A DNA stretch of 5,694 nucleotides from Eubacteriales bacterium (GTDB lineage Bacteria; Bacillota_A; Clostridia; Christensenellales; Aristaeellaceae). The position numbers and the translations under genes are program-made. Below are positions 1 to 4,549 of the stretch, in pieces. Location of the stretch: NCBI GenBank assembly GCA_028692205.1, contig JAQUXV010000191.1:1-5694 (forward strand), in the 5' to 3' direction. The notes under the pieces were generated by a model. That model made no database searches and was not told the DNA's origin. It saw only the letters and a program-made list of their open reading frames with translations. How positions within the stretch are numbered: the stretch's first letter is position 1; the number at the start of each line of letters is the position of its first letter.

Positions 1-143
1 AAGCCGTGGCGACGCTGGTGGAGGCGAACTTCCCCAAGCTGAACGGCAAGGTGCTGATTAACCACATCGGCACTACCATCGGCAGCCATACCGGCCCCGG
101 CACCGTAGCGCTGTTCTTCTGGGGCGGCAAACGGGAAGACTGA
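1..143 (+). CDS. DegV family protein, C-terminal fragment
   Basis: The reading frame enters from the left edge (first whole codon at position 3) and stops with TGA at 141-143, leaving 46 codons. The visible C-terminus contains IGTTIGSHTGPGTVALFFWG, followed by a short charged tail. A conserved G-x-H-x-GPG-x-(L/V)-x-(L/V)-F-F segment near the C-terminus is typical of DegV proteins (established knowledge). These are cytosolic fatty-acid-binding proteins; in Firmicutes some (FakB) present fatty acids to the kinase FakA for phospholipid synthesis. Most genomes carry several DegV paralogues, so which one this is, and whether it is a true FakB, cannot be decided from 46 residues. A strong terminator follows 24 bases after the stop, so this gene ends its transcription unit. 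It is convergent with the large minus-strand gene that follows. Confidence 0.88.
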   Translation, partial: AVATLVEANFPKLNGKVLINHIGTTIGSHTGPGTVALFFWGGKRED

Positions 144-167
144 CGGCTAAAACCCATTGTTTATACG

Positions 168-204
168 CGGAGCCGCTCGTTTAGCGAGCGGCTCTGTTTT
201 TTTT
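168..204 (+). terminator. Intrinsic terminator of the DegV gene
   Basis: Bases 168-179 pair with 185-196 (core GAGCCGCTCG / CGAGCGGCTC, with one G-T pair near the base) around a five-base loop at 180-184. Eight T residues follow directly at 197-204. The stem, short loop and T-run on the plus strand are those of a strong rho-independent terminator, placed 24 bases after the DegV stop codon. Confidence 0.95.
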
Positions 205-327
205 GAGAATTGCCTTCATGATCGAGGATGGCACGGTAGACAGCGATTATGAGCGCGCCTGTTTCAAACCCGCCGCACGAATCGACAGGGCCTTCGGAAC
301 ACCGTCGAGTGTATTCTTTCAGGCTGC

Positions 328-358
328 ACAAAGGGCCGCTCCATTTGGAGCGGCCCTT
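328..358 (-). terminator. Terminator of the exported SH3 protein gene
   Basis: Bases 331-342 (AAGGGCCGCTCC) pair perfectly with 347-358 (GGAGCGGCCCTT) around a four-base loop, giving a 12-bp stem. On the minus strand the hairpin lies 20 bases after the stop codon at 379-381. The T-run is short (TTTGTG, including the end of the stem), so termination may rely mainly on stem strength. The symmetric stem could also stop read-through of the convergent DegV transcript. Confidence 0.8.
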
Positions 359-378
359 GATCAATTCGTTTACTCGGT

Positions 379-2865
379 TTACTTGCACAGCGACGGCCAC
401 TTGGTTTTGGCGAAGCTGTAGGCCTTTTGGATCGCTGCCTGATGCTTGTCATCCACCGTGCCGTTTACGTGGGTGTAGCTGCCCTTAAAGTGTATGCACA
501 TCATGCCGTAGTAGTTGTTGGTGGAGGCAAACGCGTCGCAGGTGCTGTATTCACCGTAACCGTGCGGCCAGCCGTAAATGCTGACACAGTACACATGGCC
601 GTTGTAGTTCAGCAGCGCCGCGCGACGGTCCCAGTTGCTGCCGATGCTGCTGACGCCGGTCAGCTTTCCGTTGAAATCGGGCCAGGTATAGGCGGTGCCG
701 CCGTTGATGGAGTAATTCTTGATCTGGGAAATCTGGGAGCTGGAGGGGCTTCCGTTATAAGTGAAGCTGACGATGTCGCACATGGTTTTGGTGTCGGACG
801 CGGTCAGCGGCACACAGTCGGCGTGGTAGGCGCCCGCCCAGCGCTTGACTTTGAAAACCATTTGCGTATCTACATCCATGATGGTCGCCGTGGCGCTCTT
901 GGGGAAGATGTCGGCGCCGGCATTGCCGAAATCCCACGATGTCATGGTGATATCGGTAATGGCGCCGAAGTCGGAGGTGTCGCTGCCGGAGGTGCCGGTA
1001 ATCGCGGCGATCGCTTTGGCGTACAGCACGGCGCTGGTTTCGGGGCCGGCGGAGCCGTCCACCGTCAGGTTGTACTTGCGCTGGAAGTTGCGCACACCGC
1101 TGGTGGTTCCGCTGCCGAAATTGCCGTCCATCGCGCCGGTGTAGTAGCCCAGAATGGTCAGCGCGTATTGCAGGCTGTGTACGTAGATATCGCCCGTCAG
1201 GTTCAGATCCGCCTTCAGGGTTTTCACGTAGCCTTTGGGCCACAGCGTTTCGGTGATGTACGTGGTCAGGGCGCTGGTGGACATGATACCGCCGGATACA
1301 TCGGCGTATACGCAGTTGTATTTGTTGTTATTATAGTAGAGGCTGCAATATTTTACATTATTCTTAGTATAGGTTTCGGAGCTCACCATCTGCAGCACCG
1401 TGCCGGAGGAAACCGTCACCGCGCCGGTAGAGCTCTTCTCGTCGCTGGTAAAAAGCGTAACGTCGGAAGTGAGCTTGACGTACGTTTTGGTGGTGGAAGG
1501 CGTTACGCCGCTGCTGGCGTCGTAGCTTACGGATGCGCAGTCGCCGCGTACGTAGCCGGTAATGCCGCTGGAGGTTTTGATGTGGTACCACGTATAGCCG
1601 CCCGCCGTGGTGGGCGTGGCCAGCAGGGTGGTGGTGGTGCCCTTGGCCAGCACATAACCGGACTTGGAGCCGTTGGCGCTGGTGCGCACACGCGTGTTGG
1701 CCTTGGTAATGGTTACGGTGCCCAACCCCGTGCTGGTGGAGGAGCCGGAGGAGCCGGAAGAACCGGACGCGCTTACATAGGTGCCCATCAGCCAGCCGTT
1801 GATGCTGTTATAGGTAACGTAATACCACGTAACGCCGCCGGAAGTGGTGGTCTTGGTGTAGGAGAGCGTTGTGCTCTTGGGCACCACAACGAGGCGTACG
1901 GATTTAGTGGAATACGATTTACGCAGGTTCAGGTTGACGGTTGTTTTCAGCGTGCCGATGGAGCTGGAACCGCCGGAGGAGCTGCTGCCGCTGGTGGTTA
2001 CGTAGGTGCCCATCAGCCAGCCGTTCAGCCCGTTATAAGTCGTGTAGTACCACGTAACGCCGCTGACCACGGAGGTGGCGGTGTACGAAAGCGAGGTCTT
2101 CGCGGGTACAACCGCCAGACGAACGGACTTTGTAGAGGCGGTTTTCCGAAAGTTCAGGTTGACCGTAGTGGTCAGCGTGCCGATGGAGGAAGAACTGGAG
2201 CTGCCGCTTCCGCCCGCCGCGGCAAGCGCCAAAGGATACAGCACCTTTTGCGTAATCGGGCCCGCGTCGCCGTCGGCGGTGAGGCGATAAGCGGCTTGGA
2301 AGGCTTTTACGGCCCGCTCGGTGTATTCGCCGTATTCGCCGTCCAGCGAGCTGGAGTAATAGCCCAGCGTTTTCAGCGCCATTTGCAAACCGTAAACCTG
2401 TACGCTGCCCGTCAGGTTCAGATCGCGCTTCAGGCTGGCGTATGCGGTAACTTTCCACAAGGTGCCGGTAATGTAGGTTTCCATTTGGGCGTCGGTAAGA
2501 ATGTCATCGACAACGTCGCTCCAGACGACGTTGTAGCGCGTGTTGTTGTAATAGAGACAGCCGTATTCTTCCGTTTCGCCTTCGCTGTTCTCCGTGGTAT
2601 AGGTATTTTGCGAAACGAGCATCAGCACCGTTCCGCTGCTGACGGTAATACCGCCGCTTTCCCCCGGAATGGAGGTGGAGAAGAGAGTGATCTCGTCGTT
2701 TAGCTTAATAAAGCTCTTCGTGGCGGAATCGGTGACCGACGAAGGTGTGCTGCCGACGGAGTCCGCCAAAACGGACGGCGCATAAATAAAGACGGTGCAC
2801 ACCGTCAAAAGGAGCGAAAGGCCCTTCCGTAAGAACGAGCCCGCGCCTTTGTGATTGATTGCCAT
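379..2865 (-). CDS. Exported multidomain SH3 / peptidoglycan-binding protein
   Basis: This 828-residue protein is very probably secreted and cell-wall associated. Residues 1-34 form a signal peptide: basic start, hydrophobic core GLSLLLTVCTVFIYA, probable cleavage after VLA. There is no LPxTG or lipobox motif, so retention is likely by peptidoglycan binding. Domains in order: unnamed domain about 51-150; peptidoglycan-binding-1-like helical domain about 151-217 (LQMALKTLGYY, LDGEYGEYT, AVKAFQ, DGDAGP); three bacterial SH3-like domains at about 228-289, 303-364 and 381-444, joined by Ser/Gly-rich linkers. A second copy of the first module follows at about 461-622. The C-terminal domain, about 634-828, carries RWAGAYHAD, NWDRRA, GWPHGYGE and MMCIHF motifs. 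The last domain resembles the end of other clostridial wall proteins as I remember them, but its activity is unknown to me. It is either a peptidoglycan-modifying enzyme or a purely binding or structural protein. The start is fixed by a good GGAGAG site and a consensus promoter; a terminator follows the stop. It appears monocistronic. Confidence 0.92.
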   Translation of the reverse strand: MAINHKGAGSFLRKGLSLLLTVCTVFIYAPSVLADSVGSTPSSVTDSATKSFIKLNDEITLFSTSIPGESGGITVSSGTVLMLVSQNTYTTENSEGETEEYGCLYYNNTRYNVVWSDVVDDILTDAQMETYITGTLWKVTAYASLKRDLNLTGSVQVYGLQMALKTLGYYSSSLDGEYGEYTERAVKAFQAAYRLTADGDAGPITQKVLYPLALAAAGGSGSSSSSSIGTLTTTVNLNFRKTASTKSVRLAVVPAKTSLSYTATSVVSGVTWYYTTYNGLNGWLMGTYVTTSGSSSSGGSSSIGTLKTTVNLNLRKSYSTKSVRLVVVPKSTTLSYTKTTTSGGVTWYYVTYNSINGWLMGTYVSASGSSGSSGSSTSTGLGTVTITKANTRVRTSANGSKSGYVLAKGTTTTLLATPTTAGGYTWYHIKTSSGITGYVRGDCASVSYDASSGVTPSTTKTYVKLTSDVTLFTSDEKSSTGAVTVSSGTVLQMVSSETYTKNNVKYCSLYYNNNKYNCVYADVSGGIMSTSALTTYITETLWPKGYVKTLKADLNLTGDIYVHSLQYALTILGYYTGAMDGNFGSGTTSGVRNFQRKYNLTVDGSAGPETSAVLYAKAIAAITGTSGSDTSDFGAITDITMTSWDFGNAGADIFPKSATATIMDVDTQMVFKVKRWAGAYHADCVPLTASDTKTMCDIVSFTYNGSPSSSQISQIKNYSINGGTAYTWPDFNGKLTGVSSIGSNWDRRAALLNYNGHVYCVSIYGWPHGYGEYSTCDAFASTNNYYGMMCIHFKGSYTHVNGTVDDKHQAAIQKAYSFAKTKWPSLCK
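1000..1485 (-). repeat. Duplicated module, copy 2 (unnamed domain + PG-binding)
   Basis: This encodes residues about 461-622 and is the partner of the module at 2215-2715. It starts with YVKLTSDVTLFTSDEK (copy 1: FIKLNDEITLFSTSIP). It ends in a peptidoglycan-binding-1-like domain with LQYALTILGYYTGAMDGNFG and NLTVDGSAGPET. The two copies flank the SH3 block, so the protein has an A-SH3-SH3-SH3-A'-C order. Confidence 0.85.
1534..1725 (-). repeat. Third, diverged SH3-like unit
   Basis: Residues about 381-444 form a third SH3-like domain, seen from the VTITKANTRVRTSANG start, the TWYHIKTSSGITGYV segment and the same overall length. It is clearly more diverged from units 1 and 2 than they are from each other. 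It lies just before copy 2 of the duplicated module. Confidence 0.8.
1774..2184 (-). repeat. Tandem SH3-like repeats 1 and 2, 225-bp period
   Basis: Two consecutive SH3-like units encode residues 228-289 and 303-364. They are identical at 46 of 62 aligned residues by my count, and share IGTL, TTVNLN, TKSVRL, GVTWYY and NGWLMGTYV. The period is 75 codons, or 225 bp. The DNA is also conserved: bases 1778-1800 recur exactly at 2003-2025. The repeats are separated by a Ser/Gly linker and look like a recent internal duplication. SH3 domains of this type usually bind cell-wall polymers or peptide stems. Confidence 0.9.
2215..2715 (-). repeat. Duplicated module, copy 1 (unnamed domain + PG-binding)
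   Basis: This encodes residues about 51-217 of the exported protein. It matches residues about 461-622 (copy 2) along its length, sharing VSSGTVL, SLYY/CLYY with an Asn-rich turn, YIT-x-TLW, LNLTG and the peptidoglycan-binding helices with LGYY and DG-x-AGP. The first 100 residues belong to no family I can name; the rest is a peptidoglycan-binding-1-like fold. Copy 1 has a longer acidic insertion (TENSEGETEEYG) than copy 2. Confidence 0.85.
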
Positions 2866-2873
2866 GGTCGCAT

Positions 2874-2879
2874 CTCTCC
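2874..2879 (-). promoter_or_regulatory. Ribosome binding site of the exported protein gene
   Basis: On the minus strand GGAGAG lies 8 bases before the ATG at 2865-2863, which is near-ideal spacing. It supports this start over the earlier out-of-frame ATG at 2920, which has no such site. The encoded N-terminus is a convincing signal peptide, which agrees. Confidence 0.85.
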
Positions 2880-2937
2880 AATCCCAACCAATATCGCCAC
2901 TGATACAGAGTACGATTCATATCTAAAGAGCATTTTC

Positions 2938-2966
2938 ATAGTATTACAATATTATTACATTGTCAA
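2938..2966 (-). promoter_or_regulatory. Sigma-A type promoter of the exported protein gene
   Basis: On the minus strand a perfect -35 TTGACA (2966-2961) is followed by a 17-base spacer and a -10 TACTAT (2943-2938). Transcription would begin near 2931, giving a leader of about 65 bases. Directly upstream, 2976-2995 reads as an A-rich tract on the minus strand, resembling an UP element. Together these suggest strong vegetative expression. Confidence 0.88.
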
Positions 2967-3303
2967 GCAATTCGTTCGATTTTATTTCTTTTTGGTCACA
3001 GATGTTTCAAAAATGAACAACGCTTTTTAAAGGGAGCATCCAACCGAACCAAACCGGTTTGCGCGGCAAAGGCAACGTTCAGCCCCGTCCCGGAGGGAAA
3101 AGAAGCGGGCGTTCCTTTTGACCCATTTTCGAAATATTTTTGACCGGGGTGGGCAGCGAGGAAAACCCGCGCCAGTTCGCAGTCGCCGCTGCTGGTTAAT
3201 GGCCGATACGGCGCCCGCCCAGGATGCGGGAAAAGGAAGGAGAAAGCCGGGGCCTCGCCTTCGGCCGGGAAGTACGCGCCCGGACTGCGCGTGGCAAATT
3301 CCG
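2967..3303. other. Intergenic stretch with no gene detected
   Basis: Bases 2967-3030 are AT-rich and belong to the promoter upstream region. They hold an imperfect dyad, TGTTTCA (3003-3009) and TGAACA (3014-3019), that could be an operator but is unproven. From about 3030 the DNA becomes GC-rich. It contains a ten-base palindrome AAACCGGTTT (3051-3060) and a direct repeat TTTTGACC at 3116-3123 and 3138-3145. Open frames here are Arg/Pro-rich, lack ribosome binding sites and resemble no protein, so I see no gene. Confidence 0.6.
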
Positions 3304-3347
3304 CAAGGGAAAGCCGCCGTAAAACGCACCGGACGCTTTGCGGCGGC
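3304..3347 (-). terminator. Candidate terminator of the threonine aldolase gene
   Basis: Bases 3313-3319 (GCCGCCG) pair with 3341-3347 (CGGCGGC), extended inward by a G-T and three A-T pairs. On the minus strand the hairpin starts 20 bases after the aldolase stop and is followed by TTTCCCTT. The T-run is interrupted and the loop is fairly long, so this is a weaker call than the other terminators in the window. Confidence 0.5.
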
Positions 3348-3367
3348 GAACAGGAAAAAGGGAGGGG

Positions 3368-4399
3368 TTACAGCGCGCCGATCGTCCGCACCAACGCGTC
3401 CACATTGGTGTCCGGCGTGGTTGCGCCGGTGCAGAAACGCACAGCGGTATGGTTTTCATCCACGGCTTCCCAAAAAGCGAAGGAGAAAGCTTCACCCAGC
3501 TTTTCCAGAACGCCGTTGGGCAAAACGGGGAAAATCTGGTTGGCGGGCGTATCGCAGAGCATGCGGATGCCTTTTTGCAGAAAAGCTTCTTTAATACGCT
3601 GCGCCTGCGCGTTGGCCTGCGCACCCAGCTTCTGGTAGCGGCCGTCCGCAAGCAGCGCCAGGTACTGCACCCCCAGCAGCCTGCCCTTGGCCAGCAACCC
3701 GCCGCGCTGTTTGATGTGGTAGCGGAAATGCGGCCACTTTTCCGGGCGGGTCAGCACCAGCGCTTCGCCGAAAAGCGCGCCGCACTTGGTGCCGCCCAGC
3801 GCGAAAGCGTCGCAGTTGTTCGCCAGAAACGGCAAATCAACCGCCGGGTCCGCCGCCAGGGCATAGCTTAGCCGCGCACCGTCAATATACAGCATAAGCC
3901 CGTATTCGCGCGTTACTTTGCGAAGCGCTTCAAGCTCCCCGCGGGTATACAGAGTGCCCAGCTCCGTGGGATGGCTGATGTACACCATGGCCGGGCGCAC
4001 CATGTGCTCGTGCGTTGCGTCCCCAACGTGGGTAAGGTAGGCCCGCTCCACCTGCTCCGCCGAAATCTTGCCGTTTTCAGCGGGAAGCGGCATCACCTTG
4101 TGCCCGGTAGCCTCGATGGCGCCGCTCTCGTGCACGTTGATGTGCCCGGTTTGCGCGCACAGCACGCCTTCGAAAGGCCGGAGGGCCGCGGCGATCACCG
4201 TCAGGTTCACCTGCGTGCCGCCGGTAAAAAAGTGTACGCCAGCGCCCGGCAGCCCGCAAAGGGCCGCAATAGCTTCCCGCGCCCGTATGCAATAATCGTC
4301 CTCGCCGTACCCCACGCTCTGCTCGCCGTTGGTGCGGCACAGCGCCGCCAGGACCTCCGTATCCGCGCCTTCCAGATAGTCGCATTCAAAACGGGTCAA
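3368..4399 (-). CDS. ltaE: Low-specificity L-threonine aldolase (PLP enzyme)
   Basis: This complete 343-residue cytosolic PLP-dependent enzyme belongs to the threonine aldolase / beta-eliminating lyase family. It would split threonine or allo-threonine into glycine and acetaldehyde, or run in reverse. Visible landmarks: YGEDDYCIRA near residues 31-40, the TGGTQVN cofactor-phosphate loop at 59-65, HINVHESGAIE at 86-96 with the His expected to stack on PLP, and YIDGAR at 171-176 with the Asp that pairs with the pyridine nitrogen. The catalytic lysine is probably K205 in LGGTKCGALFG, and RFCTG near 321-325 is the usual C-terminal Arg region. The length fits the family (E. coli LtaE is about 333 residues). 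The start is TTG, chosen because AAGGGAG lies 9 bases upstream and the protein then begins TRFECDYLEG as in clostridial relatives. Stereospecificity, and whether other beta-hydroxy amino acids are the true substrate, cannot be judged. It is separated from purA by a terminator and is probably transcribed alone. Confidence 0.93.
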   Translation of the reverse strand: MTRFECDYLEGADTEVLAALCRTNGEQSVGYGEDDYCIRAREAIAALCGLPGAGVHFFTGGTQVNLTVIAAALRPFEGVLCAQTGHINVHESGAIEATGHKVMPLPAENGKISAEQVERAYLTHVGDATHEHMVRPAMVYISHPTELGTLYTRGELEALRKVTREYGLMLYIDGARLSYALAADPAVDLPFLANNCDAFALGGTKCGALFGEALVLTRPEKWPHFRYHIKQRGGLLAKGRLLGVQYLALLADGRYQKLGAQANAQAQRIKEAFLQKGIRMLCDTPANQIFPVLPNGVLEKLGEAFSFAFWEAVDENHTAVRFCTGATTPDTNVDALVRTIGAL

Positions 4400-4408
4400 T
4401 TGGATCGG

Positions 4409-4415
4409 CTCCCTT
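4409..4415 (-). promoter_or_regulatory. Ribosome binding site deciding a TTG start
   Basis: AAGGGAG on the minus strand (4415-4409) is followed by 9 bases and then TTG at 4399-4397. There is no in-frame ATG nearby; the next methionine codon in frame falls at residue 103, inside the conserved core. The strong site therefore supports TTG as the real start. Confidence 0.8.
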
Positions 4416-4451
4416 CAAAAAGCGGTTGCTCCCTGCGATTTTTATATCCTA

Positions 4452-4457
4452 ATTATA
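4452..4457 (-). promoter_or_regulatory. Probable -10 element for the threonine aldolase gene
   Basis: A perfect TATAAT lies on the minus strand at 4457-4452, about 53 bases before the TTG start, and a second AT-rich TATAAA follows downstream. No good -35 is present: the position 17 bases upstream falls inside the GC-rich stem of the purA terminator. The promoter is therefore plausible but weak, or needs an activator. Confidence 0.5.
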
Positions 4458-4463
4458 ATAAGG

Positions 4464-4524
4464 AAAAACTCCGGCTGCGCCAGGTTCGGGCCGCGACGGC
4501 GGACCGGATGCTTCGCAGCCGGAG
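4464..4524 (-). terminator. Branched intrinsic terminator of purA
   Basis: Bases 4469-4479 (CTCCGGCTGCG) pair perfectly with 4514-4524 (CGCAGCCGGAG). The 34-base interior can fold into a second hairpin: 4483-4487 with 4501-4505, then 4490-4493 with 4497-4500. On the minus strand the stem is followed by TTTTT (4468-4464) and an AT-rich run. It begins 25 bases after the purA stop. The closing 11-bp stem plus T-run make termination likely; the elongated inner arm is unusual for a simple terminator. Confidence 0.88.
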
Positions 4525-4549
4525 CTTGATGATTGATGAACAACAAGCC

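Noticed and set aside
1540..2220. Repeated sequence as a CRISPR array or mobile element
   Set aside because: The repeats are coding SH3 units with a 225-bp period and in-frame Ser/Gly linkers. There are no short regular repeats with unique spacers, and no transposase or terminal inverted repeats.
427..2703. Long open frame of 758 codons on the plus strand, antisense to the exported protein gene
   Set aside because: It is extremely rich in Gly, Ala and Val with no recognisable domain or signal, and has no convincing ribosome binding site. It mirrors the codon bias of the real minus-strand gene, which has clear domains, a signal peptide, a promoter and a terminator.
2705..2920. 71-codon minus-strand frame starting upstream of the exported protein
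   Set aside because: It overlaps the real gene in another frame, has no ribosome binding site before its ATG and no sensible protein character. A leader-peptide role cannot be excluded but nothing supports it.
3027..3329. 100-codon minus-strand frame in the intergenic region
   Set aside because: It has no ribosome binding site, its start lies inside the candidate aldolase terminator, and its composition looks random for GC-rich spacer.
3118..3594. 158-codon plus-strand frame in the intergenic region
   Set aside because: It is Arg/Pro/Ala-rich, runs antisense into the threonine aldolase gene, lacks a ribosome binding site and resembles no protein family.
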